Counted from the stretch's first letter, positions 26,614 to 36,485 are shown. The stretch is 64,000 bases of DNA from Clostridium pasteurianum (GCF_001705235.1 NZ_MCGV01000001.1:4344181-4408180), one strand, 5' to 3'. The notes: generated from the letters alone by a model not told the origin. A program made the numbers and translations.

Positions 26614-27372
26614 TTAATCACTAATAAATATTTCACTTTTCATATATGCAGCAAATTTTTTTGCCAAATCTTTATCTAATAACAAATCTTCATCATCACA
26701 ATAATTTTTCAAGGCTGATTTTACTATCGGAATATAAATTTTGGGTATATTTTCTATTCCCCATTCCCCTCCCTGCTCTTTGGAAAGGATGAGATCATTT
26801 TTAATAAATGCACATACTCGACATAGGTTAAGAATGACATATACCGGATTTTTCTCAATATCATCTTCTGAATCAGCTATATCAGATTTAATACTATCAA
26901 GGTAATAAGCCTTGTTGACCTCTCCAAAGACAGAAGCAATATCTTTTCCATACAATACAACTCCAACTGCTTTAGTAACAATGAAATGAGCTGCCAGATC
27001 TTTATCTGTTCCATTCATATCTGCACAATATTGTGTTAGATCATTTTTGCATTTCTGTATATGAGCATTAGAAAAATGTAATTCAAATGGAGTTGGATAT
27101 ATAAATTTATTACAATGCCTTTCTAACACTACACTCATTTCAAATCCCTTTTTTGTGGTTTGATTTTCTAAGTTAAGTAAGGTTTGAATCATATCTACTT
27201 TTTCCTGCAAAGATGGTACTTTATTTGTAACAACCAGGAAATCTATATCACTTTTATTCCAGTTAAAACATCCGAATGCAATAGAACCATGCACATATAT
27301 CCCTACTAGATTATTTCCAAGTATATGCCTATAAGCTTTAACAATTTTATTTAACACACTTTTATAATCCAT
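26614..27372 (-). CDS. Nucleotidyltransferase, aminoglycoside adenylyltransferase-like
   Basis: 252 residues. The N-terminal nucleotidyltransferase motif GS(x11)DxD is visible (G29-S30, D42-I-D44). The C-terminal half (from about 150, VILNLCRVCAFIKND and KEQGGEWGIENIP) matches the helical domain seen in AadA/Ant(9)-type streptomycin or spectinomycin adenylyltransferases. Many chromosomal homologues have no proven resistance role, so I claim only the fold. It lies beside a pseudogene in a gene-poor region and 58 nt below metA; it could be part of an accessory patch. Confidence 0.7.
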   Translation of the reverse strand: MDYKSVLNKIVKAYRHILGNNLVGIYVHGSIAFGCFNWNKSDIDFLVVTNKVPSLQEKVDMIQTLLNLENQTTKKGFEMSVVLERHCNKFIYPTPFELHFSNAHIQKCKNDLTQYCADMNGTDKDLAAHFIVTKAVGVVLYGKDIASVFGEVNKAYYLDSIKSDIADSEDDIEKNPVYVILNLCRVCAFIKNDLILSKEQGGEWGIENIPKIYIPIVKSALKNYCDDEDLLLDKDLAKKFAAYMKSEIFISD

Positions 27373-27430
27373 AATTGCTTACTTCTTTCTGCAATACAAA
27401 GTATATTTACTACAGGGATCTTTACTCTTC

Positions 27431-28342
27431 TTACAATTCATACGGTGTTTCCTGATATACATAATAATTAAGCCAGTTTGAAAATAGTAAATTAGCATGA
27501 CCTCTCCATGTAATTTTAGGACCTTTAGCCGGATCATCATCCTTAAAATAATTTTTAGGAATTTTTATATCAAGACCTTGATTTTTGTCACGGACATATT
27601 CCGAATTTAAGGTATCCCTATCGTATTCAGAATGCCCCATTACAAATATCTGCTTGCCATTTTTTGAGGCAACTATATAGACACCTGCCTCTTCTGATTC
27701 CGCTAAAATATTTAAATTTTCTATCTTTTCAACGTCCTCTTTTTTTACAGTAGTATGTCTTGAGTGAGGCGCATAAAATTCATCATCAAAACCTCTTGTT
27801 AAATTTATGTTTTGCTTTGTATTTGTAATAGTATGTTTAAATACTCCAAAAAGTTTTTCTTTGAGATCATATTTAGGGATACCATAATAATGATAGAGAC
27901 CAGCCTGCGCACCCCAGCATATATATATAGTAGATGTTACATTTTCAGCGGCCCAATCGAAGATTTTACATAGTTCTTCCCAGTAATCTACCTCTTCGAA
28001 AGGGAGAGTTTCAACTGGAGCACCGGTAACTATCATTCCATCAAACTTTTCGTTTTTAATATCATTAAAGGTTTCGTAAAATTTAATTAAATGCTCTTCA
28101 GATGTATTTTGAGATTTATGTGTTTTTGTATGAATAAAAGTAGGATTAACCTGAAGAGGCGAATTTCCAAGAAGGCGCAGTATCTGCGTTTCTGTAACAA
28201 TTTTTGTAGGCATAAGATTTAATATAAGAATATTAAGAGGTCTTATATCCTGATGATATGCTCTATTCTCGTGCATAAAAAATATATTTTCTTCATTTAA
28301 AGTTTTTGCTGCCGGAAGATTATCGGGTATTCTTATAGGCAT
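27431..28342 (-). CDS. metA: Homoserine O-acetyltransferase, MetA family
   Basis: Acylates homoserine in the first committed step of methionine synthesis. Starting at ATG 28342 (MPIRIPDN) the catalytic cysteine falls at C142 (YICWGAQAG) and the acyl-CoA specificity residue at position 111 is Glu ([10 protein letters not shown]). In this family Glu111 marks acetyl-CoA users and Gly111 succinyl-CoA users, so acetyl-CoA is predicted. The fit to canonical numbering supports this start over ATG 28354. Expression is controlled by the SAM riboswitch directly upstream. Confidence 0.93.
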   Translation of the reverse strand: MPIRIPDNLPAAKTLNEENIFFMHENRAYHQDIRPLNILILNLMPTKIVTETQILRLLGNSPLQVNPTFIHTKTHKSQNTSEEHLIKFYETFNDIKNEKFDGMIVTGAPVETLPFEEVDYWEELCKIFDWAAENVTSTIYICWGAQAGLYHYYGIPKYDLKEKLFGVFKHTITNTKQNINLTRGFDDEFYAPHSRHTTVKKEDVEKIENLNILAESEEAGVYIVASKNGKQIFVMGHSEYDRDTLNSEYVRDKNQGLDIKIPKNYFKDDDPAKGPKITWRGHANLLFSNWLNYYVYQETPYEL

Positions 28343-28377
28343 TTTTTTCACCATCCCATTTTTTATAAATTAGTATA

Positions 28378-28543
28378 CAAAAATAATCCATTTCTATAAG
28401 AGAAACGGATTACTAAATTCATATTAATAAACTGTTTTTCTTATCTCTCAAAACAAACAAGTTTTGCAGGAATTAACACCGTACACTTTGCCGGTTGTTA
28501 GGTTTCACAGGGCCAGTCCCTCCACCATTCTTGATAAGAGAAT
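28378..28543 (-). promoter_or_regulatory. SAM-I (S-box) riboswitch with terminator, controls metA
   Basis: Minus-strand aptamer about 28543-28440 begins CTTATCAAGA and contains the S-box core GGTGGAGGGACTGGCCC, GTGAAACC, AACAACCGG and the closing GAGAGATAAG that pairs with the start. Downstream, AATCCGTTTCT/AGAAATGGATT (28385-28411) plus a T tract is the intrinsic terminator. High SAM should favour termination ahead of metA, 35 nt further on. Confidence 0.95.
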
Positions 28544-28632
28544 TATATATTATTAACTTTTTAACAATAATTACACTATAGTACAATCTTTATTCTTTGT
28601 CAACATTGCTAAAAATTAAAAGTTCCAAATCT

Positions 28633-30891
28633 TTATTGTATATTTTTTTTAAATACAATATCGTTCTTTTCTATATCTATTAAAGTTTTACTACCCTTAA
28701 CGAGTTTTCCAAAGAGAACCTCATCTACAAAATGCGGCTTTATTTTCTCCTGAACAACTCTCAGTATTTCTCTTGCACCATAATTTGAGTTGAGTCCTTT
28801 TTGGGCAATAAAGCTGCAGCATTTGTCTGTAATTTCAATTTCTATATGTTTTGATGTAAGTTTATGCTGGAACTCATTTAATGCCTTCTTAACAACTTTC
28901 ATGGCCATATCTTCATTCATTTTATTAAATATTATTATATCATCCAATCTATTTCTAAATTCAGGTGAAAATATTTTAGAAACTTCTTTATCTATATTAT
29001 CTTCTCCTACGGTTCTGTTTCCAAAACCGACTCTATTTTTGCCAATTTCAGAAGCACCGGCATTGGATGTCATTATAATGATGATATTTTTAAAATCAGC
29101 TTTTTTTCCACTGTTATCTGTAAGTGTAGCATAATCCATAACTTGTAGAAGTACATTTAAAATATCAGCATGTGCTTTTTCGATTTCATCTAAAAGAAGA
29201 ACACAGTATGGATTCTTTCTTACTGCATCCGTTAAAAGACCACCCTCTTCGTATCCTACATAGCCTGGAGGAGAACCAATTAATCTTGCAACAGTATGCT
29301 TTTCTTGATACTCACTCATATCAAATCTTATTAATTTTATATTTAAAGCTTCTGCTAACTGTTTTGATATTTCAGTTTTACCTACGCCAGTCGGACCTAC
29401 AAAAAGGAAACTTGCAATAGGCTTATTTTCATCGTTAAAACCGGCGCTGGATCTTTTGATAGCTTCAACTATAGAACTTACAGCTTCATCCTGTCCGAAT
29501 ATTTTACTTTTAAGATTCTTTTTAAGATTTTTAAGTCGTTCTATTTTGGTTTTTGATAAATCATTTACAGGAATACCGGACATAGTAGATATTACATTTT
29601 CAACATCTTTTACGTTTATACATATTTTTTCATCATTTTTTCTATCCATTTCAGCCGAAGCGCCGCATTCGTCTATTACATCTATTGCTTTATCAGGCAA
29701 ATATCTATCATTTATGCATTTGGCTGAAAGTGAGGCAGCGGCCTTTAATGCTGTATTAGTGTATCGAACATTGTGGAACTCTTCATATTTATCTTTAATA
29801 CCAATAAGTATATTGTAAGTCTCATCTATTGAAGGTTCTCTAACATCTATTTTTTGAAATCTTCTAGATAGAGCCCTATCCTTATCAAATATTTTTTTAT
29901 ATTCATCATAAGTTGTTGAACCTATAAATTTAATTTTACCGTCGGTAAAGTACGGTTTCAATATATTTGCGGCATCAACGGTTCCGCCTGAAACGGCTCC
30001 AGCGCCTATGATTGTGTGAATTTCGTCTATATATACTATAGGCTTTTCATACTTTGAAATTTCACTTAATACATTTTTTATTCTTTCTTCAAAGTCACCT
30101 CTATATTTGGTTCCTGCAACCATTGTTCCCATATTTAATGTATATATTCTACTGCCTTTTAACATATTAGGAACATTGCCTTTAGCTATTAAGTTTGCAA
30201 GCCCTTCGGTTATAGCAGTTTTTCCAACACCAGGTTCCCCTACGTGAATTGGATTGTTTTTTCTCCTTCTGCATAGAACCTGAAGTGTTTTCTTTAAAAT
30301 GTCTTGCCTGCCTATAACAGGATCAATAAGACCTTTTTCTGCTTTTTCAGTAATATCTTCTGTATATTTTTCCACCACAGAAGTTTCATCTTCGTGGTAA
30401 TCATCAAATAAATATTCGTTTTCAATTAAAGGCTCTATGTTTTCTTCCTCTTCGTCATCATTAACAGTGGATATGCCATGTGTAATATAATTTAATAGCT
30501 TCAATCTTGTAATACCCTGCTTCTTTAAATAATAGCTGCCGAAGGATGAACTATCATCAAATATTGCTACATATATATCTCCAATTGTAACAGAATCTTT
30601 TTCAGATGATAATACGTGTTTTGCTGCATCATTTATTACATTTTCAACTCCAACAGTTTGGGTAGGCTCTCCTGAATCAAGCTTTTCTACATTCTTTGTA
30701 AAATATTGCTCTAACTGCCGCTTTAACTTTTCTACAGAACCACCTGTATTTTTTATTATATTTATTCCCGCATCATAGAATAATGAAGCATATAAAATGT
30801 GCTCTGGTGTAAAGTATTTATGCATATCAAATTTTGCTTCACTATATGCTGCTGTAATAATTTCATTTACAATCTCATCTAATTTCAACAC
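28633..30891 (-). CDS. clpA: ATP-dependent Clp protease ATPase subunit ClpA
   Basis: Hexameric AAA+ unfoldase that feeds substrates to ClpP. 752 residues: Clp N-domain (about 1-150), first AAA with GEPGVGKTAITEGLA and DEIHTIIGAGAVSGG, second AAA with GPTGVGKTEISKQLA and LLLDEIEKAH, and a KNRVGFGN loop at the position that docks to ClpP. No long ClpC-type middle domain is apparent, so ClpA is preferred. The start is GTG 30891 immediately after the clpS stop (TGAGTG), or TTG 30888; the GGGAGG lies inside clpS. Strongly coupled to clpS. Confidence 0.93.
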   Translation of the reverse strand: MLKLDEIVNEIITAAYSEAKFDMHKYFTPEHILYASLFYDAGINIIKNTGGSVEKLKRQLEQYFTKNVEKLDSGEPTQTVGVENVINDAAKHVLSSEKDSVTIGDIYVAIFDDSSSFGSYYLKKQGITRLKLLNYITHGISTVNDDEEEENIEPLIENEYLFDDYHEDETSVVEKYTEDITEKAEKGLIDPVIGRQDILKKTLQVLCRRRKNNPIHVGEPGVGKTAITEGLANLIAKGNVPNMLKGSRIYTLNMGTMVAGTKYRGDFEERIKNVLSEISKYEKPIVYIDEIHTIIGAGAVSGGTVDAANILKPYFTDGKIKFIGSTTYDEYKKIFDKDRALSRRFQKIDVREPSIDETYNILIGIKDKYEEFHNVRYTNTALKAAASLSAKCINDRYLPDKAIDVIDECGASAEMDRKNDEKICINVKDVENVISTMSGIPVNDLSKTKIERLKNLKKNLKSKIFGQDEAVSSIVEAIKRSSAGFNDENKPIASFLFVGPTGVGKTEISKQLAEALNIKLIRFDMSEYQEKHTVARLIGSPPGYVGYEEGGLLTDAVRKNPYCVLLLDEIEKAHADILNVLLQVMDYATLTDNSGKKADFKNIIIIMTSNAGASEIGKNRVGFGNRTVGEDNIDKEVSKIFSPEFRNRLDDIIIFNKMNEDMAMKVVKKALNEFQHKLTSKHIEIEITDKCCSFIAQKGLNSNYGAREILRVVQEKIKPHFVDEVLFGKLVKGSKTLIDIEKNDIVFKKNIQ

Positions 30892-31191
30892 TCATACCTC
30901 CCTCATAGTCAATTTCAATGGATATCCATTTTCATAAGCTGATTCTTTAACCTCATTTATCTTTGTTGCTGCAATGTCATATGGATAAATTCCTGCGATA
31001 CCAGATCCATTTTTATGAACATCAAAAGTTATTTTAACTGCATTTGCAGGAACTTTATTGAATATATTGATGAGGATTTCAATTACAAACTCCATTGTAG
31101 TATAATCGTCATTATGTAGTATTACTTTATACATTTTTGGCTTTTTAATGTTAAATTTTATATTTTCTTTCAAAGAAGTTTTAAAAGACAT
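30892..31191 (-). CDS. clpS: ClpAP adaptor protein ClpS
   Basis: Adaptor that brings N-degron substrates to ClpA. 99 residues with the core MYKVILHNDDYTTMEFVIEIL and AVKITFDVHKNGSGIAGIYP. GGAG lies 11 nt before ATG. The gene abuts clpA with no gap, the usual arrangement and a good check on the ClpA call. Confidence 0.95.
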   Translation of the reverse strand: MSFKTSLKENIKFNIKKPKMYKVILHNDDYTTMEFVIEILINIFNKVPANAVKITFDVHKNGSGIAGIYPYDIAATKINEVKESAYENGYPLKLTMREV

Positions 31192-31288
31192 AATCTATAC
31201 AACTCCAATTATAAATTATCTTATTTAAATTATAATATATATTATAACATCTTCTTATATTAAATAATATTATATGTAAAATAAATTG

Positions 31289-31344
31289 GGCATAAAACAA
31301 AGATGTACTATTCTATATGTGAATATACATCTTTGTTTTATGCC
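31289..31344 (-). terminator. Terminator overlapping the 3' end of the L,D-transpeptidase gene
   Basis: Nineteen-bp perfect inverted repeat (arms 31289-31307 and 31326-31344, GGCATAAAACAAAGATGTA) with an 18-nt loop. The minus-strand exit is T-rich (CAATTTATTTTA). Confidence 0.8.
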
Positions 31345-32189
31345 TAATATATCCAAATCCCTGTTCCCATTGGTACCGTGTCGTATATATATTTTGCATT
31401 TTGCAGTGCAAGGCGAACACATCCATGTGACAAGGATGCACCTAAAGTCCCATCAACTACATTGCCTTTTTTATCAAAAAGTATACTATGGAATAAATAA
31501 TTTCCTTGAATTTGCGTATAGTATTTACATATGATGTCATTTTCAGTTTTAAAAGCAAGTCCTTTTCCTTCGACAAAAAAATGACCTGTTATTGTTGGTG
31601 TTTCAGATGAACCTGAAGTACATTCAAAAGTATTTATGAGTTTCCAATTATGAGGTTCACCATTAAAAATGTATACTCTCTGTTCGCTGAGGGAAGTCAT
31701 TATAAAGAATTTAGTATATGTAGGTGTATCTTTAGTATTTACAGTATTTTCAGCAGCTGCTTTGCACGCTTGAACATCAGGATTAGGATCTGGTGTAACA
31801 TTAGAATTTACCATAGTTTCATTTGTTGGAGGCTGTTTTAACAAGCTATTTGTTTGCTCTGAAACGCTTCCGTCTATATTTATATTATGCCTGTATTGAA
31901 AATCTCTTATAGCCCAATCTGTTGATGCACCAAATTTTCCGTCTGCGGTTATTGAATAACCATACTTATTAAGTTCATCCTGTATTTTCTTTACTTCTTC
32001 ACCGTTGTCACCTAATTTAAAAATCTTAGATTTATCCGGATCTTCTTTAGGTTTGCTTTTTTTCTTAATAGACGAAGTCAGAGTTTTAGACTTAACTTTA
32101 TTTTTAGCTTTATTTTGTATGTTTGAACAACCAGAAAAAATAAAAATGAGTATAATAGCCAAACTAATTATTCTTTTTTGTTTAAACAT
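31344..32189 (-). CDS. L,D-transpeptidase (YkuD) lipoprotein with peptidoglycan-binding domain
   Basis: Cross-links or modifies peptidoglycan by 3-3 transpeptidation. 281 residues: lipoprotein signal with lipobox FSGC near residue 21, a Lys-rich linker, a peptidoglycan-binding repeat (about 55-110, GDNGEEVKKIQDELNKYGY and FGASTDWAIRDFQ), then the YkuD domain with the catalytic SHGCVRLAL. All catalytic residues are present, so it is likely active and anchored outside the membrane. It stands alone, with its terminator overlapping the stop. Possibly a spore or stress cell-wall function; not decidable here. Confidence 0.9.
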   Translation of the reverse strand: MFKQKRIISLAIILIFIFSGCSNIQNKAKNKVKSKTLTSSIKKKSKPKEDPDKSKIFKLGDNGEEVKKIQDELNKYGYSITADGKFGASTDWAIRDFQYRHNINIDGSVSEQTNSLLKQPPTNETMVNSNVTPDPNPDVQACKAAAENTVNTKDTPTYTKFFIMTSLSEQRVYIFNGEPHNWKLINTFECTSGSSETPTITGHFFVEGKGLAFKTENDIICKYYTQIQGNYLFHSILFDKKGNVVDGTLGASLSHGCVRLALQNAKYIYDTVPMGTGIWIY

Positions 32190-32275
32190 ATGGTCACCCT
32201 TTACAATATATAATTAATTCAAGAAAATATTTCCTATGAATTAATTATATACTTTTAAAATCCATGTGTAAATAT

Positions 32276-33706
32276 TTATACCTCAATATTTACATTAATG
32301 CCCAAAATTTCTTCATTTTCTAAAAGAATTGGTTTTACACAATCATTTATATACTCTTCAACCTGTGATGGTGCTCTACCTACAAATTTATTTGGATCTA
32401 TTATTTTATCAATTTCATCCTCGGTCAATTTGAAAGAAGGGTCTTTTTTAATTCTATCTATTAAATCATTTGGCAGTCCTTCAGCTTTAATTCTTTTAGT
32501 AGTTGCCATAGAATGTTCTCTTATTCTTTCATGTAGCTCCTGTCTATCGCAGCCTTTTTTTACAGCTTCCATCATAATATTTTCTGTTGCCATAAATGGA
32601 AGTTCATTTTTAACGTGTGATGCTATTACTTTCTCATATACAACCATATTAGATGATATGTTTATATATAAATTAAGAACCCCATCTAATGCTAAAAATC
32701 CTTCAGAAACTGAAATTCTTTTATTTGCAGAATCATCTAAAGTTCTTTCGAACCATTGAGTTGCAGCAGTTATTGCTGGATTTAGAGAATTTACAATTAT
32801 ATATCTTGAAAGTGCACTTATTCTTTCAGATCTCATAGGATTTCTTTTATACGCCATAGCTGAAGATCCTATTTGATTTTTTTCAAAAGGTTCTTCCATT
32901 TCCTTCATGTTTTGAAGTATTCTTAAGTCATTGCTAAATTTATATGCACTTTGAGCAATTTCGGAAAGAGTATTTAAAATTACGGAATCTATTTTTCTAG
33001 GATAAGTCTGACCGGTTACATTATATGCAGCTTTGAATCCCATTTTTTCAACAACCTTTTTTTCAAGAGCTTTAACTTTATTTTCATCTCCGTTAAAAAG
33101 ATCCATAAAGCTTGCTTGAGTTCCTGTTGTACCTTTAACTCCTCTTAACTTTAAATTATGTATTACAAAATCAAGATTTTCTAAATCTATCATTAAATCT
33201 TGTATCCATAAAGTTGCCCTTTTACCAACTGTAGTAAGCTGAGCAGGTTGAAGATGAGTAAATCCTAATGTGGGTAAAGATTTATACTTTAGTGCAAATT
33301 TGCTCAAATCATATATTACATTAAGAAGTTTTTTCCTTATTATTAGAAGAGCTTCTTTCATTATGATTATATCTGCGTTATCACCAACATAACACGATGT
33401 AGCTCCAAGATGTATAATACCCTTTGCTGATGGACATTGAACGCCATAGGCATATACATGGCTCATTACATCATGTCTTACTATTTTCTCTCTTTTTTCT
33501 GCTACATCATAATTTATATCATCAATGTGAGCTTTTAATTCACTAACTTGCTCCTTAGTTATATTAAGACCTAATTCCATTTCGCTTTCTGCTAATGCAA
33601 CCCAAAGCTTTCTCCATGTCCTAAATTTCATATTATCAGAAAAAATATAGCTCATTTCCTTAGAAGCATATCTTCTGTTAAGTGGTGTTTCATATGTATC
33701 CCTCAT
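32276..33706 (-). CDS. purB: Adenylosuccinate lyase
   Basis: Cleaves SAICAR and adenylosuccinate in purine synthesis. 476 residues with the fumarase/aspartase-superfamily signature SSAMAYKRNPMRSE and the GATSCYVGDN and GFTHLQPAQ blocks. The length matches the longer clostridial/eukaryote-like PurB form rather than the ~430-residue Bacillus form. GGAGG lies 6 nt before ATG. Single gene; no other pur genes adjacent. Confidence 0.95.
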   Translation of the reverse strand: MRDTYETPLNRRYASKEMSYIFSDNMKFRTWRKLWVALAESEMELGLNITKEQVSELKAHIDDINYDVAEKREKIVRHDVMSHVYAYGVQCPSAKGIIHLGATSCYVGDNADIIIMKEALLIIRKKLLNVIYDLSKFALKYKSLPTLGFTHLQPAQLTTVGKRATLWIQDLMIDLENLDFVIHNLKLRGVKGTTGTQASFMDLFNGDENKVKALEKKVVEKMGFKAAYNVTGQTYPRKIDSVILNTLSEIAQSAYKFSNDLRILQNMKEMEEPFEKNQIGSSAMAYKRNPMRSERISALSRYIIVNSLNPAITAATQWFERTLDDSANKRISVSEGFLALDGVLNLYINISSNMVVYEKVIASHVKNELPFMATENIMMEAVKKGCDRQELHERIREHSMATTKRIKAEGLPNDLIDRIKKDPSFKLTEDEIDKIIDPNKFVGRAPSQVEEYINDCVKPILLENEEILGINVNIEV

Positions 33707-33863
33707 ACTATACCTCCGTACATAAATATTGTTTTTGTTAAATTCGTTTATATTATAACATATATTTTTGCTTAATATAAGATTTTTGTTCGTAATTATG
33801 ATAATAACAATGCAATACTTATAGTATAAACTTTTTTGTGAATTTATATTAGATTGCTAAAAT

Positions 33864-33902
33864 AAAAAAAACAATGAAAATTTAATTTCCATTGTTTTTT
33901 TT
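33864..33902 (-). terminator. Terminator after ptsH
   Basis: AAAAAACAATG/CATTGTTTTTT arms around an inner AAATT/AATTT stem; the minus-strand side ends in a T tract right after the HPr gene. Confidence 0.8.
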
Positions 33903-33909
33903 CATTTAC

Positions 33910-34170
33910 CTATTCATCTAATGATTCAATTAATTTAACAATTTCTTCAGATGCTAAAGCTTCATCATCACCGGAAACGATTAACTTAATAGTACTATCT
34001 TTTGAAACTCCTAATGATAAAACACCTATAAGGCTTTTAGCATTAGCTTTCTTTCCATTAAATTCCATAGTTACATCTGATTTAAAACCTGATGCTTTTT
34101 TTACTAGTAATGTTGCTGGTCTAGCATGTAAACCAGTTGAACTTTTAACAACGACACTTTTAGTTACCAT
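33910..34170 (-). CDS. ptsH: Phosphocarrier protein HPr
   Basis: Carries phosphate from enzyme I to sugar-specific PTS permeases. 86 residues from ATG 34170, giving His15 in GLHARPA and Ser46 in AKSLIGVLSL, the catalytic and HPr-kinase sites at canonical numbers. This supports both the start and HPr rather than Crh. An in-frame GTG at 34179 lies in the GAGGTG ribosome binding site and is rejected. ptsI is not adjacent, so it stands alone with its own terminator. Confidence 0.94.
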   Translation of the reverse strand: MVTKSVVVKSSTGLHARPATLLVKKASGFKSDVTMEFNGKKANAKSLIGVLSLGVSKDSTIKLIVSGDDEALASEEIVKLIESLDE

Positions 34171-34281
34171 ACAAATCACCTCTAAAATTATTATTACTAA
34201 TAAGCTTCCTAAAGTATACCATAAATCAGTGGCATGTTCAAGAAAAATTCCATTTATTATAATTTAAATTTATTACTATTT

Positions 34282-35478
34282 TTAATTGAGCTTAGTTACA
34301 AAATTTTCTATTTCATCCAGGCCTTTTACTATATTTTCCATAGATGTAGCATAAGACAATCTAACATAATTATCACTTCCAAAACCAGCTCCAGGAACTA
34401 CGGCTACTTTATTTTCTTCTAGTAATGCTTTTGAAAAATCTACAGAATTATTTATTTCTATGCCATTAACTTTTTTACCAAATAATTCACTTATATTTAT
34501 CATTACATAAAAAGCACCTTTAGGCATAGTACAATGAATTCTATTTATGCTATTTATTTTTTTTACCATGTAATTTCTTCTTTTTTCGAATTCACCTACC
34601 ATAAACTTTAAGTCTTCTTGACTTCCATTTAAAGCTTCAACGCTGGCATATTGGGTTATTGAATTTGCATTTGAAGTAGTATGTCCTTGTATATTTGACA
34701 TAAGCTTTATGAGCTTTGTGCAGCCTGATGCAGCATATCCTAATCTCCAACCAGTCATAGCATAAGACTTAGACATTCCATTTATTACTATAGTTCTATT
34801 GAAGGCATCTTCACTTAAACTTGCAATGCTTATATGTTTTTCTCCATCATAAATTAGTTTTTCATATATTTCATCAGAAATTATAAATAAGTCTTTTTCT
34901 TTTGCGAAATCAGCTATTTCATTAAGCTCTTCTCTTGTATAGACTGTACCTGTTGGATTTGAAGGACTATTAAGTAGTATTGCCTTTGTTTTATTAGTAT
35001 ATGCATTTTTTATATCTTCAATAGATAATTTAAAATGATTTTCTTCTTTAGTATTGATGAGTACAGATACACCATCATTTAATTTTACAAGTTCAGGATA
35101 AGTTACCCAATAAGGTACACCTATTATAACCTCATCACCTGGATTAATTAAAGCTGAAAATGTATCTGAAAGACACTGCTTAGCTCCAGTACAAATTATA
35201 ATGTCAGAAATATCATAATCTAAATTATTATCTCTTTTAAATTTATCACATACGGCTTTTTTTAATTCCTTAATTCCTGAGACAGGAGTATATTTAGTAT
35301 AACCATTTCTAATAGCAGATATGGCAGCATCTTGTATGTTTTTGGGTGTGTTGAAATCTGGCTCTCCTGCTCCAAATCCTATTACATCTATTCCATTTGA
35401 TTTCATTTCTGCAGCTTTAGCAGTTATGGCTAAAGTTATAGAAGGTGTTATTTGTTCGGCTTTCTTAGAAAAATTCAT
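34282..35478 (-). CDS. Pyridoxal-phosphate aminotransferase, aspartate aminotransferase type
   Basis: 398-residue class I aminotransferase of the Bacillus AspB/PatA group. The signature GFGAGEPDFNTP, SPSNPTGTVYT and the PLP lysine in NGMSKSYAMTGWRLGY are clear. It probably exchanges amino groups between aspartate and 2-oxoglutarate, though related enzymes act on other amino acids. GGAGG lies 8 nt before ATG. No amino-acid operon adjoins, so the substrate is not fixed by context. Confidence 0.88.
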   Translation of the reverse strand: MNFSKKAEQITPSITLAITAKAAEMKSNGIDVIGFGAGEPDFNTPKNIQDAAISAIRNGYTKYTPVSGIKELKKAVCDKFKRDNNLDYDISDIIICTGAKQCLSDTFSALINPGDEVIIGVPYWVTYPELVKLNDGVSVLINTKEENHFKLSIEDIKNAYTNKTKAILLNSPSNPTGTVYTREELNEIADFAKEKDLFIISDEIYEKLIYDGEKHISIASLSEDAFNRTIVINGMSKSYAMTGWRLGYAASGCTKLIKLMSNIQGHTTSNANSITQYASVEALNGSQEDLKFMVGEFEKRRNYMVKKINSINRIHCTMPKGAFYVMINISELFGKKVNGIEINNSVDFSKALLEENKVAVVPGAGFGSDNYVRLSYATSMENIVKGLDEIENFVTKLN

Positions 35479-35519
35479 TTATGTTTCCTCCACATCTATT
35501 TATATTTTAGTTATAATTA

Positions 35520-36392
35520 TTACAGTTTAAAATAAATAACAATTAAGGATGATAAACACCAGCATATGATGTTTATTAAAAAAGGCTTATCTTTAGCAAA
35601 TATAGCTTCCGGTTTTGCACCTGCATTTTCTTTTTCCATTAAATATTGATATCTAAATATTCCATATAATACAAAAGGTATTGTTATCATCATTCCTCTG
35701 TCTTGTACGGAACTAAAAGTATAAAGACAGTAAGCAATCAATATTGATGGAGTTACTATAGTTAACATTTTATCTATTAAACTTACAGAATACTCTTGAA
35801 GTATTTTTCTTGTAGATGAACTTTTCTCTTTTAATGCTACAATTTCTCCTTTCCTTTTATTTAAAGCTAAGAACAAAGAAAGAAGCATCGTACATAAAAT
35901 GAGCCATGGAGACAGTTCTACATTAGTTATAATACTTCCACTTTCTACTCTTAAAACAAATCCAGCAGTTATAATCATAACATCTATTATAACTATATTT
36001 TTTAATTTAATAGAGTAGAAAATATTCATTACTATATAAGTTAATATTACAATAAATATTTGTAAATTTATTTTATATGTAATTACTGAGAGGAATAAAA
36101 TAAGTATTATATATAAAATTATTCCCTGTGTTTTTGTGACTCTACCGCTGGCTATAGGTCTATTTTTCTTGTCAGGATGTTTTCTATCTTTATCTGCATC
36201 CATTATATCATTAAGAATATATACACTTGAAGCTGCAAGACAGAATATAAAGAAAATAAGAAAATTACTTAAAAGCAAATTTATATCTGTAAATTTTCTA
36301 GAAAATATAATTGCTGCAAAAATGAAAACATTTTTTGTCCATTGCTGTGGTCTCATGAGAGTAATAATAGCTTTTACGTCAATTTTTTTCAT
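35520..36392 (-). CDS. UbiA-family prenyltransferase
   Basis: 290-residue membrane enzyme with about eight or nine helices. The first Asp-rich motif reads NDIMDADKDRKHPDKKNRPIASG, as in decaprenyl-phosphate phosphoribosyltransferase-type UbiA proteins. These join a prenyl or polyprenyl-phosphate group to an acceptor; the acceptor here is unknown. AGGAGG precedes ATG. It lies 41 nt upstream of the aminotransferase gene, possibly co-transcribed. Confidence 0.8.
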   Translation of the reverse strand: MKKIDVKAIITLMRPQQWTKNVFIFAAIIFSRKFTDINLLLSNFLIFFIFCLAASSVYILNDIMDADKDRKHPDKKNRPIASGRVTKTQGIILYIILILFLSVITYKINLQIFIVILTYIVMNIFYSIKLKNIVIIDVMIITAGFVLRVESGSIITNVELSPWLILCTMLLSLFLALNKRKGEIVALKEKSSSTRKILQEYSVSLIDKMLTIVTPSILIAYCLYTFSSVQDRGMMITIPFVLYGIFRYQYLMEKENAGAKPEAIFAKDKPFLINIICWCLSSLIVIYFKL

Positions 36393-36451
36393 AATATTCC
36401 TCCAAAAAAATTATCTACAAACAATAATTTACCACATTTTTATAATAAATA

Positions 36452-36485
36452 AAAGAGACTTTGTAAAATTCAAAAGTCTCTTTAT
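36452..36485 (-). terminator. Terminator downstream of spoVS
   Basis: Eleven-bp stem AAAGAGACTTT/AAAGTCTCTTT with a loop of about 10 nt; minus-strand exit TTTTATTTATT. It lies about 80 nt past spoVS and before the UbiA gene. Confidence 0.7.

Noticed and set aside
28342-28354. Earlier ATG for metA
   Set aside because: No ribosome binding site, and canonical residues E111 and C142 only number correctly from ATG 28342.
32298-32759. 153-codon plus-strand open frame opposite purB
   Set aside because: Entirely inside the intact, clearly conserved purB frame; no ribosome binding site and no family features.
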